Source of the DNA: 4572-13 sp964594065
Lineage (GTDB): Bacteria > Planctomycetota > Phycisphaerae > Sedimentisphaerales > Anaerohalosphaeraceae
Direction of reading: 5' to 3'
DNA: 64,000 nt
Assembly (NCBI GenBank): GCA_964594065.1
Contig: CAZQKX010000005.1
Location: 1-64,000 of the forward strand
In this document: positions 23,889 to 33,684 of the stretch, in pieces
How the letters are laid out: the number at the start of each line of letters is the position of its first letter
Numbering within the stretch: position 1 is the first letter of the stretch
Position numbers and translations under genes: made by a program
Notes under the pieces: generated by a model
Databases searched by the model: none
What the model was told of the DNA's origin: nothing
Seen by the model: the letters and a program-made list of their open reading frames with translations, nothing else

Positions 23889-26800
23889 ATGAAGCCTGAG
23901 AATGTAACGAAACAATTGATCATATGTTTAGCAGTGCTTGTCTTTCTCGTTGGAGCAGCGCAGGCAGAGACCATCATCATCGGTGGTGCTGTTGGAAATG
24001 GCGATTTTGAGGACTTTAGTGGTGGTTGGGTAGAAGCTGGCGGGACTGCAGGACTCAGCGGTACATATCCAAACTATACAAGGATTTGGAGGTCCGCCGG
24101 TCTTGACCTGACTTTTGGAATCGATGGCTGGACTGCAAGATACAGAACTGGATACGTTAGCTTTGACAGACGTACGGATGGGGTGCAACCAGGTGATACA
24201 GGTCCATCTGAAAATAGATCTTTTAACCTGAATCAATGGTCACTGGCTCACCTAACTTCAGATACTTATGCTGTTATCGCTGCTGAAAGCGATCAGCTGA
24301 AATTGACTTTTGACACGGCCGGCAATTTTATGCGTTTCAACGCATACGTTATTTTTGATGAAGGTACTGGCAATGAGTGGACTCACTATTTTGTAGGTAC
24401 TGCTGATGGTTATGCCGATTTTATTACAACAGATCATACTGATATTCAGAATGCTCCTGATTATTCTTTGACTTTTGGATCCGGGCAATCTGCTTCAACA
24501 GTAAAATTAGTTTTCAGTGGTTATCGTGCTGATCAAGGCGGTGCTGATTATGGAATGATCAAGCGTAATGCTGGTACAGGTATCCTTGATAACATTGAGT
24601 TGACAGTTGCTGAGGCTGTTCCGCCTACTGACTATTATGTTGCGACAGTCGCCAACGGCGGTGACGACAGCAACCCCGGTACACTTGCTGAGCCGTTTGC
24701 AACGATTCAGCATGCTGCAACGCAGATCCAGCCGGGCTATGCGGTTTATATTCGCGGCGGTGTTTATCGTGAGACAGTAACACCGCCGACTTCCGGAAGT
24801 AACGGTTTGCCGATCACATTTCAGGCTTACAATGATGAAGAAGTTGTTGTTTCCGGTTGTGATCTGATAGAAGGCTGGATACATGATTCCGGCGACATCT
24901 GGAAAGCAACAGTGAATTGGGATGTGGGGACAGACGGAGCGGGTAATACGGTATTCGCCGATGGCCACTTAAAGCATGAGGCTCGCCAGGGTGCAGAGAA
25001 TGACCCGTGGGATATTGATGACTGGGGTCAAATCCCTCATGGAAATCTTACAACCGATTATATTATTGCTGATGACATTGCAGGTCTTTTTCCGGATGAC
25101 TACTGGAACGGTGCTAAAATTATGCATCACACATGTGACGGCTGCTTCCCAGGGAACATTGTTGCTGATTTCGAATCTGCAACCGGGAAAATTACTTTCG
25201 AAGATCCGTATGACAGCATCACGCAAAAAGGCGTATACGGCTATTATATTTACGGTACTTTGCTGGCATTGGATAAGCCGGGGGAATGGTTCAAAGACAG
25301 CGATACCGATACGCTGTATTATCAGGTTGATCCAGGAACGGAACCGAATGAGCTTGAGATCGAATTCAAGAATCGAGAGTATGCTTTCGATGTCCGAGGA
25401 CGGGATTATATTCACATCAAGGGCCTGATATTCAGAGGGCAAAGCATTCAGGGAGATGCTTATACCGGCTACAATGTGTACCAGGACAACATATTCTATG
25501 GCTATCATACAGGTTACTCGAGTCGTTTTTACATCACCGGTAATTACAATATCTTCCGTGATAATGAAGTCAGTCATACATGGATGAGTGCTATATCGAT
25601 CGGCGGTGTCGGCACTCAAATTGTGAATAATTATTTCCATGATATTGGGTATCAGGCAAGATCATCGGTGCTTGACATGGGAGGCTCGAATCATCTTGTC
25701 AGCCACAATACGGTTCGTAAATTTGGGCGTGCCTTCCTTGACGGTTACCCAACCGACAGTGAATTCTGTCATAACCTCTTCGAAGACGGTGCAAAGCTTT
25801 CATGGGATACCGGTATATTTGACGGTGACAGAGGCGGCGGTAACGGCGGACGCTCTATCGTTCATCACAATCTATTCAGAAACACACCAGCCAGGGGTAT
25901 CTATTGTGCTTTCTATGCCGGTCAGGATCTGGACATCCACCATAATATCGTCCATGATATTACCGGCAGCGGCCCTTCAGCGACGCTTAGAGTCAGCCAA
26001 CTTCAATTTGTCAAATACTACCATAACACCCTTATCGGTCTAAACCCAGTCGGAAACACAAATGCCGCTGATGTTGCATTCCAGGCACGCTACAATAATA
26101 ACCTGCAAATTACCGCTGACTATATTACCTCTATCGGGATGAATTGTCGCGGAAACTATGATTACAGCGAATCAGATTTTATTGATTTTAACGGGAAAGA
26201 CTTCCGATTAGCTGCCAGCTCCGGTGCTATCGATAGTGGTATTTTAATACCTAAGATAAACGATAATTACAGCGGTGCCGCTCCTGATGCCGGTGCTCTC
26301 GAATATGATGAAGCCATGTTTGAAGTAGGTCATGATTTTGCCAATCCGCCGACTCCGACATATGCCTGGGAACCGATGCCCGGCATGAACCTTTTCAGCA
26401 ATGGTCAGTTCAAAGATGCTCTTTCCGGTTGGACTTATATTAATACTCCCATCAGGATCTACGGCAACTCCTGGAACAGCAGGAGTTCCCTTGCAAAAAC
26501 AGCAAATTATTCTGTGAAAATGCATCCCGGCGACGGTATGTACCGCACTTTTGACAACCTGTACCCGGATACATGGTATGCTGTTTGTACTGAAACCAGA
26601 CTCGTTGATCAGCGTATTGAAATGGAACAGTACGACAATATTTCTGGTTCGGTTACTACCGGCAGCCATCGCAATGAAAACTACATCATAGGTCTGGACG
26701 ATGGTGAATCGGTTCGCTATGACAATATTGATTTTGGCTCTGCAGGCAAATATAATCAGCTGGAACTAACCTTCAGCCGTCCTGTTGGAACCCCGGCATA

Positions 26801-28712
26801 CAGCACGGTCTCATCTCTGGAAGTAAGATTAGACAGTGATACCGGCCAGCTTCTCGGTACATTCGAATATAATCCTTCGATCCAGGATTCATGGCGTCAA
26901 TCAGTGATTGACATATCTGCATTGTCCGGCACTAACAATATTGTCTTCATTGGCAAAGGCCCTGATTCAGGTATCATGATGCTGGCAAGCGTCCGCCTCA
27001 TCAACAATAACATGATTCCGGATAACAGAGCCTCTGTCATTATCGATAATCACGGCGGGCCAACGGTCACAACTCGCGTCGGTGATCCATACTGGCAGGA
27101 AAGATATGAAATCGTCGTCTTTAAGACGGGTCCGGCTGCAACCAGTGCCCGTCTGACCATCAGAAATGACGGCATATACGATGCCTACCTGGACAGGCTG
27201 GCAATCTATGAGATTGATGAATTCAATAACCAACTGCCAACCTACACTCAGGTATCCACTTCCTCCGGCAGCAGTGCCGCAAATGCTGTCGATGGCAATG
27301 TGTATACGGAAGCTGTTACCGACGACCAGCCAAACAGCTGGCTCCTGCTCGAACTGGACAGCCCGCTTGATATGCACCAGATCACTCTGACCGCCTCATC
27401 GCCGTCTCCAGGACACCTGAGTAATTTCAAGGTTTCTGTCTGGGCTAACGACCCTCAATACGGCGGCAGCGCTCTCTGGCAGCGCAGCTATATTACCAGT
27501 GGCTCTATGGCCGCAGGCGAGACCCTGTTTATCAAACCGACCGATATGTCTTCTGATGGCGTTACCCAGCTTAATGATTTAGTCGCCCGGTATGTCAAAG
27601 TCGAGTTGCTTGGCCAGAACAACCTCGGCAACGGCATCCTTGAGATTGCCGAAATTGATGTTCAGGGCTACGATGAAATGGACATGACAATCACGGATGG
27701 TCTGACAAGCTCAACCGGCAGTATGCATGAGGTTGCTTTTGTCCAGGTCGTCAACATTGGCCGGATAACCCTGTACAATGTCGATTCTGAAGACTATAAA
27801 GAACTAAGCAATTTCACCGTTTCAGTCTGGGATCGTGATCCGTCTCTTGGCGGAAGTATCATCTGGGAAAAAGACTACTTCCAGACCGGCTGTGTTGCAC
27901 GGGGCGACCATTTCCATATTCCCGGCAGTGAGATCGGCAAAGATGGAACAACACGTCTTGGAAGCCTTATGGGGCGAATTATTCGCATCACCAATAACGA
28001 AACCAACAATGCCGGCAACACGAACCTTACTCTCGACAGAGTTCGAATTTACAATGTTGCTGATGCTCGCCCGGAAGCGAACGTCGCCATGAGCGGGATT
28101 GCTTCCCAATCTTCTGACCATTATGGAAATGAAGATGATGCAGACAAAGCTATCAATGGAGTGATCCTGCCTATCAGTGACTTTACCACAACCACAAACA
28201 GCCCTCAGCCGTGGTGGCAGGTTGACATTATGGACAATTATAAGATTAACCAGATCGTCCTGTTTAACCGTACTGACGCAGCAAGTCGTATTGGAAACTT
28301 CCGCGTTTCTGTCTGGGATGGTGATCCGGAAAGCAGCGGTACAGAAGTGTGGGGCAAGGATTACTCTTACAGTGCCGGAGACCTGCCTGCCGGTGGATCA
28401 CTTTCGATCAACGGCAACGTAACCTCAGGCAGCATACGATTAGATGAACTTACAAATGCTCGTTTTGTACGCGTTCAATTGCATGGCTCAAACTTACTGT
28501 CACTTGTAGAAGTTCAGGTTTGGGTAGATATACCTGCCTCGCCTGATATGGACAGAAACGACAAGATCAATCTTGTCGATTTTGTCCGCTTCTCTCAATG
28601 CTGGCTCAACCATACCCGCGAAGAGGCGGACTTTACAAATGATGATCTTGTGAACTCTGATGACTTGGTTGAACTGACAGATCGCTGGCTTGAAGGTATG
28701 GTTGTTTATTAA
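23889..28712 (+). CDS. Giant secreted beta-helix, CBM6-like, discoidin and dockerin protein
   Basis: 1607 residues. A signal peptide ends near residue 26 (VFLVGAAQA). Residues about 28-245 form a beta-rich domain without a name I can give. From about 250 to 800 lies a right-handed beta-helix of the DUF1565/pectate-lyase-like type, opening with DYYVATVANGGDDSNPGTLA. A CBM6-like sugar-binding domain follows (about 920-1040: GESVRYDNIDFGSAGKYNQL). Three F5/8C discoidin-like units come next (FKVSVW, FTVSVW, FRVSVW repeats). The end has two dockerin repeats (DMDRNDKINLVDFVRFSQCW and DFTNDDLVNSDDLVEL). It probably binds or cleaves an extracellular polysaccharide; which one cannot be told. The first 2 kb use more A/T-ending codons than the neighbouring genes. 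Confidence 0.85.
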   Translation: MKPENVTKQLIICLAVLVFLVGAAQAETIIIGGAVGNGDFEDFSGGWVEAGGTAGLSGTYPNYTRIWRSAGLDLTFGIDGWTARYRTGYVSFDRRTDGVQPGDTGPSENRSFNLNQWSLAHLTSDTYAVIAAESDQLKLTFDTAGNFMRFNAYVIFDEGTGNEWTHYFVGTADGYADFITTDHTDIQNAPDYSLTFGSGQSASTVKLVFSGYRADQGGADYGMIKRNAGTGILDNIELTVAEAVPPTDYYVATVANGGDDSNPGTLAEPFATIQHAATQIQPGYAVYIRGGVYRETVTPPTSGSNGLPITFQAYNDEEVVVSGCDLIEGWIHDSGDIWKATVNWDVGTDGAGNTVFADGHLKHEARQGAENDPWDIDDWGQIPHGNLTTDYIIADDIAGLFPDDYWNGAKIMHHTCDGCFPGNIVADFESATGKITFEDPYDSITQKGVYGYYIYGTLLALDKPGEWFKDSDTDTLYYQVDPGTEPNELEIEFKNREYAFDVRGRDYIHIKGLIFRGQSIQGDAYTGYNVYQDNIFYGYHTGYSSRFYITGNYNIFRDNEVSHTWMSAISIGGVGTQIVNNYFHDIGYQARSSVLDMGGSNHLVSHNTVRKFGRAFLDGYPTDSEFCHNLFEDGAKLSWDTGIFDGDRGGGNGGRSIVHHNLFRNTPARGIYCAFYAGQDLDIHHNIVHDITGSGPSATLRVSQLQFVKYYHNTLIGLNPVGNTNAADVAFQARYNNNLQITADYITSIGMNCRGNYDYSESDFIDFNGKDFRLAASSGAIDSGILIPKINDNYSGAAPDAGALEYDEAMFEVGHDFANPPTPTYAWEPMPGMNLFSNGQFKDALSGWTYINTPIRIYGNSWNSRSSLAKTANYSVKMHPGDGMYRTFDNLYPDTWYAVCTETRLVDQRIEMEQYDNISGSVTTGSHRNENYIIGLDDGESVRYDNIDFGSAGKYNQLELTFSRPVGTPAYSTVSSLEVRLDSDTGQLLGTFEYNPSIQDSWRQSVIDISALSGTNNIVFIGKGPDSGIMMLASVRLINNNMIPDNRASVIIDNHGGPTVTTRVGDPYWQERYEIVVFKTGPAATSARLTIRNDGIYDAYLDRLAIYEIDEFNNQLPTYTQVSTSSGSSAANAVDGNVYTEAVTDDQPNSWLLLELDSPLDMHQITLTASSPSPGHLSNFKVSVWANDPQYGGSALWQRSYITSGSMAAGETLFIKPTDMSSDGVTQLNDLVARYVKVELLGQNNLGNGILEIAEIDVQGYDEMDMTITDGLTSSTGSMHEVAFVQVVNIGRITLYNVDSEDYKELSNFTVSVWDRDPSLGGSIIWEKDYFQTGCVARGDHFHIPGSEIGKDGTTRLGSLMGRIIRITNNETNNAGNTNLTLDRVRIYNVADARPEANVAMSGIASQSSDHYGNEDDADKAINGVILPISDFTTTTNSPQPWWQVDIMDNYKINQIVLFNRTDAASRIGNFRVSVWDGDPESSGTEVWGKDYSYSAGDLPAGGSLSINGNVTSGSIRLDELTNARFVRVQLHGSNLLSLVEVQVWVDIPASPDMDRNDKINLVDFVRFSQCWLNHTREEADFTNDDLVNSDDLVELTDRWLEGMVVY

Positions 28713-28733
28713 TAGTAGCACTGAATATGGGGA

Positions 28734-29972
28734 TTAAGAAGCAGACTTAAGTAGTAATTTATCTTTTTTTCGTTTCAGCAGGCGGGCGACCATCATTGCC
28801 GCGACAGTATCGCCCGATGCATTGATCATCGTCGCCGGCGGGTCGACCAGCGTTCCCAGCATAGCAATTACCGGCAGTGCTTCCGGCCCGAATCCATATA
28901 ATGTCACGATCAGCATCTCACCCAGAAACCCACCGCCGGGAATACCGCTCATGACCACACCGCACAGCAGCGCGATTCCCACCGCCCCCGCCAGCGTACC
29001 GGCTCCCACAAACGGCTTGTCAAACAATGCAAACAACACCGCAATCTTCAAAATCGCCGCCAGGCATGATCCGTCCATGTGAATCGTCGCCCCCAACGGC
29101 AGCACGATCTCACGCACATCCTCCGGCACACCGATCCGCTCGGCCGCATCCATATTGGCCGGCAATGCCGCCAGACTGCTGCCGGTACCCCACGCCGTCA
29201 GAGCCGGGGGCAGAATATTGGCCCAGAAACGCCTGACACCGGCCGACCGGGCAGCGATGAATGCGTAAAGCGTAAAACCGACAATGAAATAGCCCAGCGC
29301 CAGCGGATAATACAATCCCACTACACGCGCATACGTTCCAACTAATTCCGGCCCGAAGACACCCACAAGATAAGCAAAATAGGCACCCAGTCCAATCGGC
29401 GCATATAGCATGATCAGCTTAATCAACTGCCCCATCACTTGCGAACCAGAAACGAGAAACTGACGAAACGGTTTGCCTTTTTCACCCGCCGCCTGCGATG
29501 CAAGCCCGATCAATACCGAAAACACGATCAAGGCTAAAATATTCCGGCGGGTCAACAGCTTTGGGAAATCCTCCACCGAAACCGTATTGACGATTCGTTC
29601 GGTAAGATTGGCTGAATCGCCTTGCTGGGGCTGTGCTAATTCGAGAGTCAGTCCCTGCGCCGGATCGAAAACCTTCACTGCAACGACCATCAATAAAGAT
29701 GAAATGATGCCCGTAATAATAAAGATCACCAGCATCCATCCGGTAATACGCCCAAGACGTTTTAGGTTTGAGTGGGCCGCCACCGCTGAAGAAAGTGAAA
29801 AAAACACCAGCGGCACCACCGCGGTAAACAGCAGATTCAGAAGCAAATCGCCAAATGGTTTGAGTTTTTCAGCCTCAGGACCAATCTTATACCCCAGCAA
29901 CGCCCCCAGACACACCGATGCAATCAAAATCAATGTAAACCGCCATTGCTTAAAAAACGCCGTTATGCTCAT
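28734..29972 (-). CDS. Dicarboxylate/amino acid:cation symporter
   Basis: 412 residues, usual length for the DAACS (glutamate/dicarboxylate) family. It should import an acidic amino acid or dicarboxylate with protons or sodium. About eight hydrophobic segments are visible. Family motifs are present: GTGSSLAALPANMDAAERIG (serine-rich hairpin), LPLGATIHMDGSCLAA, and MLGTLVDPPATMINASGDTV, which carries the acidic residue and Asn that bind substrate and cation. Start ATG 29972 has AAGGAG six bases upstream and overlaps the DUF362 stop by four bases (ATGA). A longer frame to 30020 lacks a ribosome site. The substrate cannot be fixed from sequence. Confidence 0.92.
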   Translation of the reverse strand: MSITAFFKQWRFTLILIASVCLGALLGYKIGPEAEKLKPFGDLLLNLLFTAVVPLVFFSLSSAVAAHSNLKRLGRITGWMLVIFIITGIISSLLMVVAVKVFDPAQGLTLELAQPQQGDSANLTERIVNTVSVEDFPKLLTRRNILALIVFSVLIGLASQAAGEKGKPFRQFLVSGSQVMGQLIKLIMLYAPIGLGAYFAYLVGVFGPELVGTYARVVGLYYPLALGYFIVGFTLYAFIAARSAGVRRFWANILPPALTAWGTGSSLAALPANMDAAERIGVPEDVREIVLPLGATIHMDGSCLAAILKIAVLFALFDKPFVGAGTLAGAVGIALLCGVVMSGIPGGGFLGEMLIVTLYGFGPEALPVIAMLGTLVDPPATMINASGDTVAAMMVARLLKRKKDKLLLKSAS

Positions 29973-30955
29973 ACTCGGCTCCTTCGAGAACGAAACAAAC
30001 CCTTCAACAGAATAACACATTGCTTGATGATGCTCTTGCAGATGCGGGGGAAGGTAAATTGCAGCGGGGTTAATTGCGCGGCTTTAAAATCCGGACACGC
30101 CGGTTTGTCAAACCCATTGCCCACTATCTCAACAGGAACATCCGGCCTAATCCCAACTCCCATTTTCTTCGCCGTCGTCAATAGGGGCAAATCGGCCGGA
30201 TTAAATCCTACCAGATCGCAGCAGGCCCGCTCACACGCCGCCGGGTCTACTCCGGCAATGAGATAGCCAAGCTGTTTCGACTGACCACTGATCGGCCCCT
30301 GTCCTTCCATCGCAACAATGCCGTCGATGATATTCAGCACGGGGTTTAGTTTTTGATAAATCCCCACGATCATCCGGCAAAACGGTTCATATTCTTTGCC
30401 GCGGGCGAAATGCCAGTATGCCTTTTCCTTGCCACCCAATCCGCACACACAGCCGTACATATTCTTGAACGCAAATGTCGCAGTCAACTGCTGATGGGCT
30501 TTGAGCTTCGGCAGGTTAATGATCGCATCCACTTCCAATGCCGCCCGGCTGATACCGACGGGGGTGTTTTCGATCGTCATGCGCTTCGGTTGATTGAGAT
30601 CAACGATTTCCGCGCCGAGCGATTCCAAACGCTCAAGAATCCCCAAAGCCCTCAGGCATCCCCGTGTATTGCTCCAGGCAGGTGAATCGCCAACGACAGG
30701 GACCGCCCCGGCATCTTTCACGATCGCCGCAACCGCATAGATAACCTCAGGATGTGTTTGAGCGGGAACATCGGGACCTTTGGGAACGATCAGGTTCGGC
30801 TTGATCAAAATCCGCCGGTCCGGCTGAATGAAATGCTCGACGCCGCCCAGCAGGCGAAATTGTTCCTCAATCGCCAACCGTACTGCCTGGGCATCGTATG
30901 TTTGGCAGGCTTTAACGGCAACCATTGCTGTGATATCGGAGTCAGTGGCCATCAT
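29969..30955 (-). CDS. DUF362-family protein
   Basis: 328 residues. DUF362 proteins are often paired with ferredoxin-type domains, but no CxxCxxC cluster motif is seen at either end here. The family pattern is clear: ILIKPNLIVPKGPDVPAQTH, VVGDSPAWSNTRG, INLPKLKAHQQLTATFAFKN and IIDGIVAMEGQGPISG. The biochemical role is unknown. The start is uncertain: ATG 30955 (GGTGG just upstream), ATG 30952 or GTG 30970. It overlaps the lipoprotein gene upstream by about 14 bases and the symporter downstream by four, so the three are probably one operon. Confidence 0.85.
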   Translation of the reverse strand: MMATDSDITAMVAVKACQTYDAQAVRLAIEEQFRLLGGVEHFIQPDRRILIKPNLIVPKGPDVPAQTHPEVIYAVAAIVKDAGAVPVVGDSPAWSNTRGCLRALGILERLESLGAEIVDLNQPKRMTIENTPVGISRAALEVDAIINLPKLKAHQQLTATFAFKNMYGCVCGLGGKEKAYWHFARGKEYEPFCRMIVGIYQKLNPVLNIIDGIVAMEGQGPISGQSKQLGYLIAGVDPAACERACCDLVGFNPADLPLLTTAKKMGVGIRPDVPVEIVGNGFDKPACPDFKAAQLTPLQFTFPRICKSIIKQCVILLKGLFRSRRSRV

Positions 30956-31751
30956 TTTCCACCGATTCACAAATGATCACAAAAAAACGCACCTTGTTAT
31001 GCTCTGTCACCTCAAACAAAAGCCTGTTGAGCGTGTCCTGTTCCCCGATCAATTGGATCGGTCCCAGCAAACAGAACTGCCCGGCCTCCAATGGAACACT
31101 GAGATGGCCGATATCAAAAAAGTGAAATACAAACGGTTCCTTTCCCTGCAATAAACGCAGATTGCTGCCTCTCGGATCCCAAAATGCAGGATCCAGCTTA
31201 ACATGGGCAAGTCCTCTGGCAGAGGAATCTTTTTGTGCTGAAATGACCCATCCCACTTTGCCCGGATTGAGCGTTGTGCCGCCTAAACCGGCCGTTGATG
31301 TCGAATAAATAACCGATGTGGGCTCGGTGACATCCAGGGCATAAAGAATCTCATACACATCCTCCGGAAAACTCATGTTGTACCGACCGAGTCGAACAGC
31401 ACCGATAGCCGAAAGTTTCTGAGCAACCTGAGATCCTTTCCGGTGATTCCCAAAACCAATTGCAAAGCCGTTGGTTTCAAATGCCTGTTGGTCACCAAAT
31501 CGTATGTTCTTTGTGGACAGTATCTCGAAAACTTCTCCCAATGCATCGAGCGATTTCATATCGATGCCATACATCAAAATGGAAAAACGTAACATGGATT
31601 CGGTTTGAGTGTGTTGTTCTGCCTGCAAGTCTGAAAGTTTAATGCCCCCGATGTCAGATTGCCGTTTTTGTTCTATCAACCGGGGGTCCTCACAGCCGAG
31701 GCCTACAATAAAACCCATTACAAGCAATCCGATAATAAAACGTCCGTTCAT
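30942..31751 (-). CDS. Lipoprotein of unknown function
   Basis: 269 residues from ATG 31751. The lipobox IVGLGC near residue 20 marks a lipid-attached exported protein. The mature part begins with a Gln/Arg-rich linker and contains a globular domain with no family I recognise (landmarks: LRFSILMYGIDMKSLDALGE, RFGDQQAFETNGFAIGFGNH, VGWVISAQKDSSARGLAHVK). An in-frame TTG at 31787 is rejected because those bases form a perfect -35 box. The ATG directly follows a -10 box with no ribosome site, so the message is probably leaderless. It heads the DUF362-symporter operon. Confidence 0.8.
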   Translation of the reverse strand: MNGRFIIGLLVMGFIVGLGCEDPRLIEQKRQSDIGGIKLSDLQAEQHTQTESMLRFSILMYGIDMKSLDALGEVFEILSTKNIRFGDQQAFETNGFAIGFGNHRKGSQVAQKLSAIGAVRLGRYNMSFPEDVYEILYALDVTEPTSVIYSTSTAGLGGTTLNPGKVGWVISAQKDSSARGLAHVKLDPAFWDPRGSNLRLLQGKEPFVFHFFDIGHLSVPLEAGQFCLLGPIQLIGEQDTLNRLLFEVTEHNKVRFFVIICESVENDGH

Positions 31752-31759
31752 GAAAACAA

Positions 31760-31787
31760 ATTGTACAGGCCAGCTGAGATTTGTCAA
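31760..31787 (-). promoter_or_regulatory. Leaderless promoter of the lipoprotein operon
   Basis: On the minus strand TTGACA (31787-31782), 16-base spacer, TACAAT (31765-31760), then eight bases to the ATG at 31751. This is the best -35 and -10 pair in this part of the window. Confidence 0.7.
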
Positions 31788-31814
31788 TGTTTAGGTGTTT
31801 GGTGGAGAACTAAC

Positions 31815-32162
31815 TTAGAGACGCAATTTAGGGGAATCACAAAATTCCATCGCAACACACTTGGCAGCGAATGATTGGCCCGATTCTTTGTCTTTATCCT
31901 CCATCTCCATTCTGACCACCCGGGCGTAATTTGAAAAGCTGCCGCCAAATTCCAGCATCCCCCCTGTCGGAGGCACTGACATTTCGACGCTTAGCAATTC
32001 TCCATCTTGAAGTCCGTCATTCTTCATTTCAACAAGCATACCACCGGGACTGACATTGATCGTCCTGCCGGTAAATAGTTTTCCACCGAATTGGCCAACG
32101 CGCTGGCAGAAAATCGAGAGTTTCAGCGGAATCCGCTTATGTCCCCTTCTGTCCTCATCCAT
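31815..32162 (-). CDS. PilZ-domain protein
   Basis: 115 residues, a single PilZ domain. PilZ domains bind cyclic di-GMP through an RxxxR and a (D/N)xSxxG motif; here DRRGHKR and NVSPGG fit both. Start ATG 32162 is set by AAGGAGG eight bases upstream; an in-frame extension to 32222 has none. There is no enzyme domain, so it probably works as a small adaptor or effector of c-di-GMP signalling. It stands alone, upstream of the lipoprotein operon, which has its own promoter. No diguanylate cyclase is in the window. Confidence 0.88.
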   Translation of the reverse strand: MDEDRRGHKRIPLKLSIFCQRVGQFGGKLFTGRTINVSPGGMLVEMKNDGLQDGELLSVEMSVPPTGGMLEFGGSFSNYARVVRMEMEDKDKESGQSFAAKCVAMEFCDSPKLRL

Positions 32163-32567
32163 CCTATGGACCTCCTTGCTTAAACTATCACACAATCCTA
32201 ATGTACTATGTGCAAAAAACATTCCATTGCCCTTGGTCAGAACTAATTACTTTATCACAGCCATCATAACATACTCAAAAAAAAGACACTTAAAATCAGT
32301 AAATATAATCTTTACTAATTATCTAAACCGTCGGCATTTGGAGGTATTGTTGATAAAAATAAACGGCTTTTTAGTATGGTCCGAAAATCATGCCTTTTTT
32401 ACACCTTTAATTGGTGAAAACAAGGATTTCGATCGGTAAATTGAGGGTGCCTGATGACTTTTTTACCTTTGAAATGTTTCCGGATGACATCGCAATGTTT
32501 CATTTTATCAACACTTCATTGACAGATTATACTTAATATGCTCTAATGTTTACATAAATAAACATTG
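32163..32567. other. Divergent intergenic region between PilZ and kinase genes
   Basis: About 400 AT-rich bases. It holds the promoter of the histidine kinase (32519-32547) and presumably that of the PilZ gene. I see no open frame or RNA structure in the middle. Confidence 0.5.
32519..32547 (+). promoter_or_regulatory. Promoter of the NtrB-like kinase operon
   Basis: TTGACA (32519-32524), 17-base spacer, TCTAAT (32542-32547). Expected start near 32554. The leader to ATG 32568 would be about 14 bases, or about 41 if translation begins at ATG 32595. Confidence 0.6.
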
Positions 32568-33680
32568 ATGTCCCAGGTAAGAAGTTATTCAGATATGAAC
32601 AGCCAGCAAAAGCTTCATTTAGACACCTTAGCCTATTCAATCGCCAAGTCTCTACAGATTGGAATCATTTCGTTCGACCGCAGTTTGACGATCATTGATC
32701 GCACCCCACTTGCCGAGAAGATACTTGACCTAAAAACAACTATAAACCAAACATTATCCATCGGAACCGATTCGAATATCTGGGGAAACTGGAAACAATT
32801 ACTTGACGATGCCCTTGAATCGGACAACGAAGCCAATTTTGGTGTCGTTAAATATACCAAGGCCGATACGATCCGCATGCTTCATATTCACTGTATCTCA
32901 ACGAAAGACTTTCAAACAAATCAGGTTCTCGGCGGGATTGCCTTTATCATGGATGTCACCGAGAAACTTCAAACAGAACATGAAATGGCTCAGGCTGAAC
33001 GTTTGATGGCAATTGGTAAAGTCGCCGGTAAAGTCGCTCATGAATTAAATAATCCCCTGGATGGTATTCTCCGGTATGTTAATCTGAGCCTTCGCATTCT
33101 TGAAGAGAATCGACCCGATAAAGCCAAAGAATACCTGCTGCATTGCCGCAATGGACTGCAGCGAATGGCCCAGATCATTACGGAAATGCTCGAGTTTTCA
33201 CGCAGTACGAATTTGGCCTTTGAAACCAATCCGATCGATAAATTACTCGATGACGCGGTTCGGGCAATGGAGTCATCACTGCGGACGATTGATGTTAAAT
33301 TTATCCGCAGTTACACAGGTCCCGTCCCTCACATGAAAAGCGATTCGCTTTTTCAAGTCTTTTGCAACCTGATCAAAAATGCCTGCGATGCTATGGACGG
33401 TCAGGGGCAATTAACGATCACCATTCAACAAATGGAACATCACTGGCAAATTGAATTCCTAGACACAGGACATGGTTTTGATCCGGCCAATGTCAATGAC
33501 TTGTTTAAACCATTTTATACTACCAAGCCCAAAGGCCGGGGAACCGGACTGGGCCTGGGGATCTGTAAAGATATTCTCGATAAACTGCATGGCACCATTG
33601 TCGCCAAAAACCAGCCGCAAGGCGGAGCGTCGTTTATTGTCCAGCTGCCCTCTAATCCCACTCATACAAGCCGGAGTTGA
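32568..33680 (+). CDS. NtrB-type sensor histidine kinase
   Basis: 370 residues, cytoplasmic (no membrane segment). A PAS-like sensory domain (about 15-130) includes IISFDRSLTIIDRT and a GIAFIMDVTE end. The HisKA domain has His158 in GKVAHELNNPLDGILRY. The ATPase domain shows the N box FCNLIKNACDAM, the G1 box DTGHGFDP and the G2 box GRGTGLGLGIC. The start is uncertain between ATG 32568 and ATG 32595; neither has a strong ribosome site. The sigma-54 regulator gene follows four bases after the stop, so the two form one operon and a two-component pair. Confidence 0.9.
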   Translation: MSQVRSYSDMNSQQKLHLDTLAYSIAKSLQIGIISFDRSLTIIDRTPLAEKILDLKTTINQTLSIGTDSNIWGNWKQLLDDALESDNEANFGVVKYTKADTIRMLHIHCISTKDFQTNQVLGGIAFIMDVTEKLQTEHEMAQAERLMAIGKVAGKVAHELNNPLDGILRYVNLSLRILEENRPDKAKEYLLHCRNGLQRMAQIITEMLEFSRSTNLAFETNPIDKLLDDAVRAMESSLRTIDVKFIRSYTGPVPHMKSDSLFQVFCNLIKNACDAMDGQGQLTITIQQMEHHWQIEFLDTGHGFDPANVNDLFKPFYTTKPKGRGTGLGLGICKDILDKLHGTIVAKNQPQGGASFIVQLPSNPTHTSRS

Positions 33681-33684
33681 GAAC

